Origin: Aureimonas sp. Leaf427
GTDB lineage: Bacteria > Pseudomonadota > Alphaproteobacteria > Rhizobiales > Rhizobiaceae
DNA length: 64,000 bases
Assembly: GCF_001425485.1 (NCBI RefSeq)
Contig: NZ_LMQW01000012.1
Location: 542,100-606,099 of the forward strand
Direction: 5' to 3'
Below are positions 35,153-44,686 of the stretch, one piece after another (position 1 is the stretch's first letter; the number at the start of each line of letters is the position of its first letter). Below the pieces are notes generated by a model. It was not told the origin of the DNA and searched no databases. It saw nothing but the letters and a program-made list of their open reading frames with translations. Both the position numbers and the translations under genes were made by a program.

Positions 35153-36562
35153 ATGGCCCAGCTCGACAGCGTGCTCGCCTGCCTCGATCTCAATCTCGAC
35201 CGCTCGGTCGAGCGCCTCTTCGACCTGATGCGCCTGAAATCGATCTCGACCGACCCCGCCTATGCCGACGACTGCCGCAAGACCGCCGAATGGCTGGCCG
35301 GCGATCTCTCCGCCATCGGCTTTGCCGCGCGCGTCGCCGACAGCGCCGGCCATCCGATGGTCATCGCCCATCATGCCGGCCCGAGCGGTGCGGCGGGCAA
35401 GGTTCCGCACGTCCTCTTCTACGGCCATTACGACGTTCAGCCCGTCGATCCGATCGAGCTTTGGGACACGGAGCCCTTCTCGCCGGAGCTGAAGACCATG
35501 CCGGACGGCACGCAGCGGATCGTCGGGCGCGGCTCGGCCGACGACAAGGGCCAGCTCATGACCTTCGTCGAGGCCTGCCGGGCCTATATCGCCGAGACCG
35601 GCTCGCTGCCCTGCCGCGTCACGATCTTCCTCGAAGGCGAGGAGGAGTCCGGCTCGCCCTCGCTACTGCCCTTCCTCGACGCCCATCGCGAGGAACTGTC
35701 GGCCGACGTCGCTCTGATCTGCGACACCAATATGTGGGACCGGGACACGCCGGCCATCTCCACGGGGCTTCGCGGCCTCGTCGGCGAGGAGGTCGTGGTG
35801 CGCGCGGCCGACAAGGACCTGCATTCGGGCTATTTCGGCGGGGCGGCCGCCAATCCGATCCGCATCCTGTCGAAGATCGTCGCCGACCTCCACGATGCCG
35901 ACGGGCGCGTGACGCTGCCGGGCTTCTACGACGGCGTGGAGGAAATTCCGGACGAGGTCCGCAAGATCTGGGACGGGCTCGGCTTCGACGAGGCGGCCTT
36001 CCTCGGACAGGCCGGGCTTTCCGTTCCGGCGGGCGAAAAGGGCCGGACCGTGCTGGAGCAGGTCTGGGCGCGGCCGACCGCCGAAGTGAACGGCATCGAG
36101 GGCGGCTATACCGGCAAGGGCTTCAAGACGGTGATCGCGGCGGAAGCCTTCGCCAAGATCTCCTTCCGCCTCGTCTTCTCCCAGGACCCGGCGAAGATCC
36201 GCGACAGCTTCCGCGCCTTCGTCCGGGCGCGCATTCCGGCTGATTGCTCGGTCGAGTTCCACGAGCATGGCGGCTCGCCGGCGATCCAGCTGCCCTTCGA
36301 TTCCGACGTGCTCCAGACGGCGCGGGCCGCCCTTTCCGACGAATGGCCGAAGCCTGCCGTGATGATCGGCATGGGCGGCTCGATCCCGGTCGTCGGCGAG
36401 TTCAAGCGCCGGCTCGGCATGGGCTCGCTTCTCGTCGGCTTCGGCCTCGGCGACGACCGCATCCATTCGCCGAACGAGAAGTACGAGCTGTCCTCCTATG
36501 CCAAGGGCCAGCGCTCCTGGGCTCGGCTTCTCGACGCGATCGGCCGCAACGGCGCGGCCTGA
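35153..36562 (+). CDS. M20-family dipeptidase (CNDP-like metallopeptidase)
   Basis: A 469-residue zinc exopeptidase. Metal-site blocks are VLFYGHYDVQPVDP, GRGSADDKGQ (bridging Asp), EGEEESGS (catalytic Glu) and, late in the protein, DDRIHSPNEKYE with a final His ligand. A lid/dimer domain starts near residue 220 with DLHSGYFGG. It should cleave dipeptides or peptide-like amides in the cytoplasm; no signal peptide is seen. It is a single-gene unit, convergent with the next gene. Confidence 0.94.
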   Translation: MAQLDSVLACLDLNLDRSVERLFDLMRLKSISTDPAYADDCRKTAEWLAGDLSAIGFAARVADSAGHPMVIAHHAGPSGAAGKVPHVLFYGHYDVQPVDPIELWDTEPFSPELKTMPDGTQRIVGRGSADDKGQLMTFVEACRAYIAETGSLPCRVTIFLEGEEESGSPSLLPFLDAHREELSADVALICDTNMWDRDTPAISTGLRGLVGEEVVVRAADKDLHSGYFGGAAANPIRILSKIVADLHDADGRVTLPGFYDGVEEIPDEVRKIWDGLGFDEAAFLGQAGLSVPAGEKGRTVLEQVWARPTAEVNGIEGGYTGKGFKTVIAAEAFAKISFRLVFSQDPAKIRDSFRAFVRARIPADCSVEFHEHGGSPAIQLPFDSDVLQTARAALSDEWPKPAVMIGMGGSIPVVGEFKRRLGMGSLLVGFGLGDDRIHSPNEKYELSSYAKGQRSWARLLDAIGRNGAA

Positions 36563-36620
36563 GGCCAAGGACGGCGCCGTCCGAGGAAGCCGGCGCCGTC
36601 CCGAGCCTGCCTGAAGGGGG

Positions 36621-37115
36621 TCAGCGGGCGGGCTTGATCGAGTTCACGATGGAATCGACCTCCGCCCCATATTTCTGCTCCTCGCCCTGCGTGCCCCAAT
36701 AGGTGATCATCAGGATTTTGTCGGGCGCCGGCGCGAGGAAGGCGAGGACGATGCTCGCGGGGCCCGCGGCGTCCGTGCCCTCCCAGCCGATCACCTCCAT
36801 CTCCATGCCGTTCACGGTGCTCTTGGACTCGGTCATCGAGCCCTCTTTCAGCGTGACGCCGTTCTCGGCGAGGAAGTCGATCCCGTCCTCCACGATCTTG
36901 TCGCTCGTCTTGTCGGTGGCGACGTCGACATAGAAGGAGATCGTCTCGTCCGGCGAGAATCCCTCGATGCCGCTCTCGTTCTCCGTGGCCTGCCAGGTGC
37001 CGGGAAAGGTGATGGAGGCGACCGGCTCGTCGCTCGGAAAGAGCAGCGTCTCGGCCCGCGCGGCGGTGCCGAAGAGAAGGACGGCCGCTGCGGCGGCGAG
37101 TATGGAGAGCTTCAT
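36621..37115 (-). CDS. Secreted hypothetical protein
   Basis: A 164-residue exported protein. Residues 1-21 are a signal peptide ending AARA. The mature part has PSDEPVASITFPGTW near its start and the pattern of a histidine/metal-free beta-rich domain with STVNGMEMEVIGWEG; no family name was recognised. It is convergent with the dipeptidase. The function is unknown. Confidence 0.82.
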   Translation of the reverse strand: MKLSILAAAAAVLLFGTAARAETLLFPSDEPVASITFPGTWQATENESGIEGFSPDETISFYVDVATDKTSDKIVEDGIDFLAENGVTLKEGSMTESKSTVNGMEMEVIGWEGTDAAGPASIVLAFLAPAPDKILMITYWGTQGEEQKYGAEVDSIVNSIKPAR

Positions 37116-37269
37116 CGAGATGGCCTTCGGGAGCGATGGGGTTCCGGGAACCGGAGCCGCCCGCCCTCGAAGGGCCGAGATCTCCGGCAGGACGCTGCGG
37201 CCCTGCCGAAGGAATGCGCGGGAAAAGCTTACCCTTACGGAAACGAGGCGCGCCTCTCTCTCGCCGTGC

Positions 37270-38247
37270 TTAATCCATCTTGACTCCGGCCGCCTGGATC
37301 ACCGGGCGCCAGCGGGCGATCTCGGTCTTGACGTGCAGCGCCAGGTCCTCCGGCGTTCCGCCGACGACCACGGCGCCGACGCCGTCGAGCTTGGCCTTCA
37401 CGGCGGGGTCCTTCAGCGCCTCGTTCGCCGCCGCGTTCAGCTTGGCGATCGCCTCCGGCGGGGTGCCGGCGGGGGCGAAGAGCGCGTTCCAGGTGTTGGT
37501 CTCGTAGCCGGGAACGCCGGCCTCCTCCATCGTCGGCACGTCGGGAAAGAGCGGCACGCGCGCCTTCGTCGTCACGGCCAGCGCCCTCAGCGCGCCCGCC
37601 TTGATATGCCCGGCCGAGGAGGGAAGATTGTCGAAGTTGATCGGCACGGCGCCGGACAGGGCGTCGACCAGGGCGGGGCCCGAACCCTGATAGGGAACGT
37701 GGATCATGTCGGTGCCGGTCATCGTCATGAAGAGCTGGCCGGAGAGATGGAGCGGCGTGCCGTTGCCGGAGGAGGACCAGACCTCCTCGCCCGGCTTCTC
37801 CTTCAGCCGCGCGATCAGCTCCTTCACGTCCTTGGCCGGATAGTCCTTGTTGACGGTGAGAACGTTCGGAACGGTGACGAGAAGCACGATCGGCGCGAAG
37901 TCCGCCTCCGGATCGAAGGGCGGCTTCTCGTAGAGCGAGGCGGAGAGGGCGTGCGTCGCGATCGTGCCCATCAGGATCGTGTAGCCGTCCGGCGCGGCCT
38001 GCTTGACCGCCGTCGCGCCGAGATTGCCGCCGGCACCGCCCTTGTTCTCGACCACGACCTGCTGGCCGAGCCGCTCGCCCATCCCCTGCGCCACGACGCG
38101 CGCGACGAGATCGGTCGAGCCGCCGGCGGCGAAGGGCACGACGAGCCGGACCGGCTGCTGCGGATAGGCATCCTGCGCCATCGCAGGCGCGATGCCGGAC
38201 GACAGAGCGGCCGCGGCCAGCGCCGCCACGAAGGTTCTGCGCTTCAT
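37270..38247 (-). CDS. Bug-family tripartite tricarboxylate transporter binding protein
   Basis: A 325-residue periplasmic solute receptor (TctC/Bug family). Signal peptide ends near PAMAQ; then YPQQPVRLVVPFAAGGSTD, the typical first lobe, and VVVENKGGAGGNLGA and APDGYTILMG follow. The ATG at 38247 has AGAGG just upstream. The family binds carboxylates or small acids. No TctA/TctB membrane partners lie next to it, so it is an orphan receptor. Confidence 0.94.
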   Translation of the reverse strand: MKRRTFVAALAAAALSSGIAPAMAQDAYPQQPVRLVVPFAAGGSTDLVARVVAQGMGERLGQQVVVENKGGAGGNLGATAVKQAAPDGYTILMGTIATHALSASLYEKPPFDPEADFAPIVLLVTVPNVLTVNKDYPAKDVKELIARLKEKPGEEVWSSSGNGTPLHLSGQLFMTMTGTDMIHVPYQGSGPALVDALSGAVPINFDNLPSSAGHIKAGALRALAVTTKARVPLFPDVPTMEEAGVPGYETNTWNALFAPAGTPPEAIAKLNAAANEALKDPAVKAKLDGVGAVVVGGTPEDLALHVKTEIARWRPVIQAAGVKMD

Positions 38248-38555
38248 CCTCTGATCCCTCCCAAGATCGTTCTGCGCCTTTGCGCTTTCCGCCAGTCTAG
38301 AGGAACCGCGCGCGGTCTGTCTCCCCGCCGACCTCTCCTCCCTTGGTCGAAGACGACAGCCGGGAGGAGCGGAAAGGAGGAGAGGCGCCCGCTCTTTCTG
38401 TGGCGGTGCGGCAACGCTTGCTCCCTGAACCGATAGACCGGGCGACGGAACCGGCCCGAACGGGCTTTCGAAGCTTGTTCCGCAGCTTATGCCGACTATG
38501 GATGATCCCATGGCGCACGCGACAGGCGTGCCGATCCTCTGCAGGAACATCCACG
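38248..38555. other. Divergent intergenic region Bug receptor/MipA-like gene
   Basis: A 308-base gap between divergent genes. It should contain two promoters; none stands out by eye. No credible open frame or repeat. Confidence 0.5.
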
Positions 38556-39362
38556 ATGGTTCGCTTCGCTCTCTCCACCCTTCTTCTCGGCTCCACGCTC
38601 TCGGCCGCCGCGGCTGCCGACGTCTACGAGCCCGAAGCGACCGTGCTCGCGGCGCCGAGCGACAGCGTCTCGATGGTGATCGAGCTCGGCATCGGCGGCC
38701 TCGTCGCCCCGAAATACGAGGGTTCGGACAATTATGAGGTCTCGCCCTATCCGATCATCTCGCTCGACTACCTCTCGATTCCCGGCCTCTTCACCGTGGG
38801 CAGCCCGACCCCGAACACGGCCGGCGGCTTCTCGATCGGCCCGTCCTTCGGCTATACCGGCGAGCGCGAGGAGCCGACGGAGCTTCGCGGCCTGTTCGAC
38901 GTCGATGCCACCTACGAGGCGGGCGTCAAGGTCGGCTACGAGTGGACCTATGCGGAGATCTACGGCGAGGCGCGCTATGCGTTCGGCGGCGCGGAAGGCC
39001 TCGTCGGCTCGGTCGGCGCGAACCTCATCGCCCGTCCGACCCCGGAGCTGGAGCTGAAGGCCGGCCCGCTCGCGACCTTCGCCTCCGAGGACTACATGGA
39101 CACCTATTTCGGCGTCACCTCCTTCGAGGCCGCCCGCTCCGGCGGCCGCTTCTCGGCCTACGACGCTGATGGCGGCTTCAAGACGGTCGGCGCGGCCGCC
39201 ACGGCCCGCTACGAGTTCCGCCCCGAGTGGTTCCTCAACGCCAAGGGCTCCTACGAGACCTTCGTCGGCGATGCCGAGGACAGCCCGATCGTGAAGGCCG
39301 GCTCGGAAGACCAGTTCACCTTCGGCGTCGGCATCTCCAAGCGCTTCTCGATCAACTTCTAA
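38556..39362 (+). CDS. MipA/OmpV-family outer-membrane protein
   Basis: A 268-residue outer-membrane beta-barrel. A short signal peptide ends at AAAAAD. The family start is VIELGIGGLVAPKYEGSDNY, and the last strand ends with FGVGISKRFSINF with a terminal Phe, as needed for barrel insertion. Alternating hydrophobic strands run throughout. MipA was first described as a scaffold linking MltA and PBP1B, but most family members are of unknown role. A PBP gene lies two genes downstream, which may be coincidence. Confidence 0.9.
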   Translation: MVRFALSTLLLGSTLSAAAAADVYEPEATVLAAPSDSVSMVIELGIGGLVAPKYEGSDNYEVSPYPIISLDYLSIPGLFTVGSPTPNTAGGFSIGPSFGYTGEREEPTELRGLFDVDATYEAGVKVGYEWTYAEIYGEARYAFGGAEGLVGSVGANLIARPTPELELKAGPLATFASEDYMDTYFGVTSFEAARSGGRFSAYDADGGFKTVGAAATARYEFRPEWFLNAKGSYETFVGDAEDSPIVKAGSEDQFTFGVGISKRFSINF

Positions 39363-39486
39363 GGAAGCCCGGAGGGGCTGGGGGCTTTGCGGCGCCCGGC
39401 TCCTGCCGCATCGCGGAACACTCAGGACAACTGAGCATTTCAAGGGGGAACCGGGCCGAGAAGCCCGCCCCTTGGAGTGTCTCCGC

Positions 39487-40308
39487 ATGCCGTTCGTCAC
39501 CACAGCCGACAAGACCGAGCTCTACTACAACGACTGGGGCCATGGCCGGCCGATCGTTCTGATCCACGGCTGGCCGCTCTCCTCCTCGATGTGGGAGTAT
39601 CAGGTGGAAGGGCTGGTCGAGGCGGGGTTCCGCGTCGTCGCCTACGATCGCCGCGGGTTCGGCAAGTCCTCCCAGCCCTATTCCGGCTACGACTACGACA
39701 CGCTCGCCGACGATCTGAAGGTGGTGCTCGACCATCTCGAACTCGACGACGCCGTCCTCGTCGGCTTCTCGATGGGCGGCGGCGAGGTCGCCCGCTACAT
39801 GTCGCGCCATTCGGGCGAGCGCGTGGGCAAGGTCGCCCTCGTCTCCGCCGTGCCGCCCTATCTCCTGAAGGGCGACGACAATCCCGACGGCGTCGATGGC
39901 GCGATCTTCGACCAGATCATCGAAGGCCTTCGCACGGACCGGCCGAACTTCCTCTATTCCTTCTCGAAGAGCTTCTTCAACGCGGGAATGCTGAACTTCC
40001 AGATCTCGGACGAGACGCGCCAGCAGTTCCTGATCGAGGGCCTGAAGGCCAGTGCCAAGGCGACGATCGACTGCGTGAAGGCCTTCGGGCGCACCGACTT
40101 CCGCCAGGATCTGCGCCGCTTCGACGTGCCGACGCTCGTCATCCACGGCGATGCCGACCAGACGGTGCCGATCGACGCCTCGGGCAAGCGCGTTCCCGCC
40201 ATGGTTCCGGGCGCGGAGCTGAAGGTCTATCCCGGCGCCCCGCACGCGCTGACCTTCACCGACAAGGAGAAGCTCACCGCCGACCTCGCGACCTTCGCCC
40301 GCAACTGA
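39487..40308 (+). CDS. Alpha/beta hydrolase (non-heme chloroperoxidase-like)
   Basis: A 273-residue hydrolase. The oxyanion strand is VLIHGWPLSSSMWE; the nucleophile elbow is VGFSMGGGE (Ser), the acid in VIHGDADQTVP, and the histidine in PGAPHALTFT. This triad and length fit the group annotated as non-heme chloroperoxidase or arylesterase. The ATG at 39487 follows GGAG by nine bases; an in-frame TTG lies five codons earlier. It is cytoplasmic. Physiological substrate unknown. Confidence 0.93.
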   Translation: MPFVTTADKTELYYNDWGHGRPIVLIHGWPLSSSMWEYQVEGLVEAGFRVVAYDRRGFGKSSQPYSGYDYDTLADDLKVVLDHLELDDAVLVGFSMGGGEVARYMSRHSGERVGKVALVSAVPPYLLKGDDNPDGVDGAIFDQIIEGLRTDRPNFLYSFSKSFFNAGMLNFQISDETRQQFLIEGLKASAKATIDCVKAFGRTDFRQDLRRFDVPTLVIHGDADQTVPIDASGKRVPAMVPGAELKVYPGAPHALTFTDKEKLTADLATFARN

Positions 40309-40660
40309 CCCGGCCGGCGCTTCAGATGATCCTCCGCCTCCGGTCTCCCGAACGGGATCGGCCGGGGGCGGACCTCGAAGCGCTCCGAACGCCCTTTCGC
40401 GCGACGACCCCGCCGATCCACTTTCCCTTGCGTCGGATCGGCGGGATACTGGATCGCACCTCCGTTCAAGTCCCGTTAAATCGCCGCATTTAGACTGCAC
40501 TCGGCAGGAACGTTTCCGTCGGGGCCGTCGCGTGCGACCGGCTGCGATCCGCCCTGCCCCCGAGGCTCGGCGGGCCGGTACGGACGATGTCGGGCGAGAT
40601 CGGTTTCGTCGACGTGACGGAGGCCCCATCGAACGGGCCTCATGAAGGGCGAAAGACGGC
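40309..40660. other. Intergenic region before the PBP gene
   Basis: These 352 bases hold no convincing gene. It probably carries the PBP promoter. The minus-strand frame at 40476-40670 is a shadow. Confidence 0.5.
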
Positions 40661-43147
40661 ATGGTCGCACGGCGCAAGGGCGAACGCATCGAACCGAGCT
40701 TCGGGAGCGGCCGCGAGGCCGAGGTCGCGCTGCGCATCACGGCGGAGGACCGCGCCGTTTCCGCCGCCGGCACGGATGCCCCCCGCCGTCGTGCCCGCCC
40801 CAAGGCGGATGCCGGCCCCGACCGGGCCGAGGCGCGCGAGAAGCGGCGCTTCTTCTTCGGCGGCGGCGGCAACGGGGGCGGCGAAAAGCCCCCGCAGCGC
40901 GCCCGGCGCGGCTTCTTCGGCAGTTTCGTGCGCATCGCCTTCACCGTCTGCCTCTGGGGCGGCATCGCGCTCGTCGGCCTTCTCGCCTATTTCGCGATCA
41001 AGCTGCCGCAGGAGGCCTGGGCCGTTCCGGATCGGCCGCCCAACGTGAAGATCGTCTCGGTGACGGGCGATCTCATGGCCAATCGGGGCCTCACCGGCGG
41101 CGAGGCGGTCTCTCTCGACGAGATGAGCCCCTATATTCCGCAGGCCGTCATGGCGATCGAGGACCGGCGCTTCTACTCCCATTTCGGCATCGATCCGCTC
41201 GGCATCCTGCGCGCGGCCTTCGAGAACGCGCAGGCCGGCGCGACCGTGCAGGGCGGCTCGACGCTGACCCAGCAGCTCGCCAAGAACGTCTTCCTGACGC
41301 CGGACCAGAACATCGAGCGCAAGATCCAGGAGGTGATCCTCGCCCTCTGGCTGGAGACGCGCTTCTCCAAGGACCAGATCCTGGAAATGTATCTCAACCG
41401 CGTCTATTTCGGCTCGGGAGCGACGGGCGTCGAGGCGGCGGCGCGGCGCTATTTCAACAAGTCGGCCAAGGAGGTCACGCTCGGCGAGGCCGCGCTTCTG
41501 GCCGGCCTTCTGAAGGCCCCCTCCCGCCTTTCCCCCGCCAAGGACCCCGACGCCGCCAAGGCGCGCGCCGACATCGTCCTCCAGGCCATGCTGGAGGAGA
41601 AGCTGATCGATCAGGCCGAATACGAGGCGGCCAAGGCCCAGAAGGCGACGAAGGCGCGCTCCTACTGGACCGGCGCCGAGCACTATGCCGCCGATCTCGT
41701 GATGCGCGACATCAAGGCCCTGGTCGGCGACGTGAAGACGGACGTCGTCGTGGAGACCACGATCGATCTCGGCCTTGAGAAGGACGCGGAGAAGGCGATC
41801 TCCGCCACCATCGACGGCGCCAAGCAGAATGTCAGCCAGGGCGCCCTCGTCTCGGTGGACGGCACGGGCGCGATCCGCGCCATCGTCGGCGGCCGGGACT
41901 ATGCGACCAGCCAGTTCAACCGCGCGGTCGACGCCAAGCGCCAGCCCGGCTCGGCCTTCAAGCCCTTCGTCTACGAGACCGCGCTCGAACAGGGCTGGCG
42001 GCCGGACACGGTCGTGAACGACCAGCCGACGCAGATCGGCAACTGGTCGCCGCAGAACTACGACAACAAGTTCCGCGGCCCCGTGACCGTGGCCGACGCG
42101 CTCGCCCATTCGCTGAACACGATCGCCGCGCAGCTCACCGTCGCGGTCTCGCCCGCCGCCGTCATCCAGACGGCGCAGAAGATGGGCATCGCCTCGCCGA
42201 TCATCGACAATCCCTCGATCGCGCTCGGCACGTCGGAGGTCTCGCTGCTGGAGCTGACCGGCGCCTTCGCCCCCTTCGCCAATGGCGGCTATCTCGCCAA
42301 GCCGCATCTGGTGAACCGCATCACCGACGTCGACGGAACCGTTCTCTACGAGCGCGGCGCGGACGTGCCGCCGGTGATCGTCGCGCCCGAGATCGTCGGC
42401 ATGATGAACGCCATGCTGACCCGCGTCGTCACCTCCGGCACGGGCCGCAAGGCGCAGCTGAAGGACTGGCAGGTCGCGGGCAAGACCGGCACGACGCAGG
42501 ATTTCAAGGACGCCTGGTTCGTCGGCTACACGGCCAATCTCACGACCGGCGTCTGGCTCGGCAACGACAACGGCGCGCCGATGAAGAAGGTGACGGGCGG
42601 CACGCTGCCCGCCGTCGTCTGGCACAGTTTCATGGAAGCCGCGCACGAAGGCCTGCCCGCCATGCCACTGCCCGGCGGCTACGACGACGGCCAGGAGCCG
42701 GCGCCGCTGACCGCCTCGACCGGCGAAAGCTCCGGCGGCTTCTACGACGACAGCGAGGTCGCGCCCGATCCGCGCGGCATGCCGCCGGCGACCGATCCCT
42801 ACGAGGAGCCCTACGAGGCCGAAGGCGCCGCGCCCGCGCCAGCACGCTCCGCCGATCCCTATGCCGCCCGCGAGGTCGAGCCAGAACCGCGCCGCGAGAT
42901 CACGCCGGAGGATATCTACGGCGTCGAGCCGCTGCCCGGCGATCCCGGCTACGAGGGCGAGCCGATGCGCCCGGCCGAGGAGATCGCCCCGCGCCGCCCG
43001 ACGACCCGCGTCGTGCGCCGCGACCAGCTGCCGCCCGACGTGGTCCTCGAAGGCCGCGTGCCCTCCGGCGCCGTCCTCGAAGGCCCGGTCGACGGCGGCG
43101 GACGCCCGAGCGACCGCTCGCTGTTCAAGGATTTCTTCGGGGGTTGA
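40661..43147 (+). CDS. Class A penicillin-binding protein (PBP1A family)
   Basis: An 828-residue peptidoglycan glycosyltransferase/transpeptidase. A charged 85-residue cytoplasmic leader precedes one membrane segment (IAFTVCLWGGIALVGLLAYF). The glycosyltransferase domain shows AIEDRRFYSHFGID and GGSTLTQQLAKN. The transpeptidase shows SAFK (SxxK), SLNT (SxN) and KTGTT. After about residue 665 the protein ends in a 160-residue Pro/Glu-rich tail with repeated DPY motifs. Length is close to other alphaproteobacterial PBP1A forms, though the tail is variable in this group. It acts in the periplasm. Confidence 0.95.
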   Translation: MVARRKGERIEPSFGSGREAEVALRITAEDRAVSAAGTDAPRRRARPKADAGPDRAEAREKRRFFFGGGGNGGGEKPPQRARRGFFGSFVRIAFTVCLWGGIALVGLLAYFAIKLPQEAWAVPDRPPNVKIVSVTGDLMANRGLTGGEAVSLDEMSPYIPQAVMAIEDRRFYSHFGIDPLGILRAAFENAQAGATVQGGSTLTQQLAKNVFLTPDQNIERKIQEVILALWLETRFSKDQILEMYLNRVYFGSGATGVEAAARRYFNKSAKEVTLGEAALLAGLLKAPSRLSPAKDPDAAKARADIVLQAMLEEKLIDQAEYEAAKAQKATKARSYWTGAEHYAADLVMRDIKALVGDVKTDVVVETTIDLGLEKDAEKAISATIDGAKQNVSQGALVSVDGTGAIRAIVGGRDYATSQFNRAVDAKRQPGSAFKPFVYETALEQGWRPDTVVNDQPTQIGNWSPQNYDNKFRGPVTVADALAHSLNTIAAQLTVAVSPAAVIQTAQKMGIASPIIDNPSIALGTSEVSLLELTGAFAPFANGGYLAKPHLVNRITDVDGTVLYERGADVPPVIVAPEIVGMMNAMLTRVVTSGTGRKAQLKDWQVAGKTGTTQDFKDAWFVGYTANLTTGVWLGNDNGAPMKKVTGGTLPAVVWHSFMEAAHEGLPAMPLPGGYDDGQEPAPLTASTGESSGGFYDDSEVAPDPRGMPPATDPYEEPYEAEGAAPAPARSADPYAAREVEPEPRREITPEDIYGVEPLPGDPGYEGEPMRPAEEIAPRRPTTRVVRRDQLPPDVVLEGRVPSGAVLEGPVDGGGRPSDRSLFKDFFGG

Positions 43148-43190
43148 GCGTTCGGGCACTTCCGGCCGGCTCGCCGCCGACCCTTACGAA

Positions 43191-43222
43191 GAAGGCGGAC
43201 ACCCGACCGGGTGCCCGCCTTC
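43191..43222. terminator. Bidirectional terminator hairpin
   Basis: GAAGGCGGACACCC (43191-43204) pairs with GGGTGCCCGCCTTC (43209-43222) around a GACC loop with one mismatch. It sits between the convergent PBP and DUF3618 genes, so it probably ends transcription from both sides, although no long T-run follows. Confidence 0.7.
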
Positions 43223-43247
43223 TCTCACGTTCGCCTCGTGGAAAGCC

Positions 43248-44282
43248 TCAGACAAGGCCTTCCTTCTTCGCCTCGGACTTCGCCGTCTCGGCCGCCGTCC
43301 TGACGACGCCGGAGACCTTTTCGGCGAAGGTCTCGCCCTCGCCGGTCGGCTTCAGGCCCTTGGCATCCGCCTCTTCGCCGGCGGCGCGCACGGTCTCCTC
43401 GGCGACATGGCGGGCGCTTTCGACGGCGCCCTTGCCGTAGTCGTAGGCCTGGTCCCGCAGGTTGTCGCGGGCGTCCCCGAGATACTCGTCCTCGATCCGG
43501 GTCGAGGGCAGCGAGGCGCCGATCGCCGCGCCGATCGCCAGCGCCACGGCGCCGATGACGAGCGGCTCGTCCTGCAGCGTGTCGAGGAAGGTGCGGCGCG
43601 CGCGGCTGCCGAGGCGCCGCGCCTCGTCCGCGGCCCAGCGGGCGCGGTCCACCGCCGCCTGCTCGGCCCGCCACGCCGCATCGGCGGCATCATGGCCATA
43701 GGCCCGCGCGGTGTCGCCAAGGCTGGACGCGCCGTCCCGAAGGCTGCCGGCCGCCGAAGAGACGCCCGACGAGGCGGAGGAAGCACCGGAGGACAGCGTG
43801 TCCGCGACGCTCTCCGCCGCGCCCATCACCGCATCCTTGGCGCGATCGACGAGGCCGGGACCGTCGCGATCCCGGTCGGGATAGGCCGAGCGGCCGATCG
43901 AGCCGGAGGCGCCGCCGACACGATAGGGCGCGGGTTCGGCATAGCGCTCCCGTCGGCCGGCGACGGAGGCGTAGTCGGGATAGGGCGCGGGATCGTCGCT
44001 CTCGAAGCGGTCGGCGACGCGCCGGCCGGCCCCGCGAACGCCGTCGCCCATCAGAAGCCAGGCGATGCCGGCTCCGACGAGGCCGAGCGCCAAAGGATTG
44101 TCCCGGACCTGACGGCCGAGATTCTGGGACAGCTCGGTGATCTGCCCCTCCTTCATGTAGCCCTGCACCTCGTCGAAGATCTGCCCGACGGACATGCGGT
44201 TGCGCAGCGCGTCGATCGTGCTCTCGACGCTAGAGCGGCGGTTCTCGACCTCGCGTTCGAGCTTGTCGGTTTCGAGACTCAT
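43248..44282 (-). CDS. DUF3618 domain protein
   Basis: A 344-residue protein. The first 60 residues are the DUF3618 block (RRSSVESTIDALRNRMSVGQ). A hydrophobic segment (NPLALGLVGAGIAWLLMGDG) follows. The middle region is low-complexity with an Ala/Ser-rich stretch, and a second hydrophobic piece (VIGAVALAIGAAIGASLPS) is near residue 250. The C-terminus is helical and charged. The family is common in rhizobia next to holin-X and nutrient-deprivation proteins, as here. It probably sits at the inner membrane. The start overlaps the preceding gene's stop by four bases. Confidence 0.85.
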   Translation of the reverse strand: MSLETDKLEREVENRRSSVESTIDALRNRMSVGQIFDEVQGYMKEGQITELSQNLGRQVRDNPLALGLVGAGIAWLLMGDGVRGAGRRVADRFESDDPAPYPDYASVAGRRERYAEPAPYRVGGASGSIGRSAYPDRDRDGPGLVDRAKDAVMGAAESVADTLSSGASSASSGVSSAAGSLRDGASSLGDTARAYGHDAADAAWRAEQAAVDRARWAADEARRLGSRARRTFLDTLQDEPLVIGAVALAIGAAIGASLPSTRIEDEYLGDARDNLRDQAYDYGKGAVESARHVAEETVRAAGEEADAKGLKPTGEGETFAEKVSGVVRTAAETAKSEAKKEGLV

Positions 44283-44686
44283 CGGATCTGATCCTTCACG
44301 AGCTTGCCGTCCTCGCCGAGCTGACGCGCGGTGCGGGTGGGCGTGAGGTTGGAGGGCTCGAGGTCCTTCTTGCCCTTGGCCAGAAGCAGCATGCCGACGA
44401 CGGCGAGGCCGATGCCCACGATGAGCGCGGCCCAGCCGGGCCCGATGTCGGGATCGCCGATCTTGGAGACGGCCGTGACGAGCGCGGCGGTCAGCGTGAT
44501 CAGCGCGACGAGGAGGCAGATCGCCCCCGCCGCCAAGGAACCGCCGCCGATCTGAAGCTGCGTGATCTTGTCCGACAGTTCCGACCGGATCAGCTGGCCT
44601 TCCGAGCGGAAGAGGTCGGTCGCCTCCCGCATGAGATCGGCCAGAAGGTCGGGAATGGACTTGGTTTCGCGTGGCTCAACGGACAT
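44279..44686 (-). CDS. Phage holin family (holin-X/DUF1469-like) membrane protein
   Basis: A 135-residue protein with two transmembrane helices (GGGSLAAGAICLLVALITLTA and WAALIVGIGLAVVGMLLLAK) after an amphipathic N-terminus (LLADLMREATDLFRSEGQLI). This is the usual layout of the chromosomal holin-X family, which is not a lysis protein. GGAGG precedes the ATG at 44686. Its start lies within the last codons of the upstream gene (11 bp overlap), and its stop overlaps the DUF3618 start, so the three are one operon. Confidence 0.86.
   Translation of the reverse strand: MSVEPRETKSIPDLLADLMREATDLFRSEGQLIRSELSDKITQLQIGGGSLAAGAICLLVALITLTAALVTAVSKIGDPDIGPGWAALIVGIGLAVVGMLLLAKGKKDLEPSNLTPTRTARQLGEDGKLVKDQIR

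Noticed and set aside
43191-43222. Possible CRISPR-like or attachment repeat
   Set aside because: Single hairpin between convergent genes; explained as a terminator. No spaced direct repeats were seen anywhere in the window.
44279-44686. Prophage lysis gene (holin)
   Set aside because: The holin-X family is chromosomal and widespread; no endolysin, phage structural or integrase genes are nearby.
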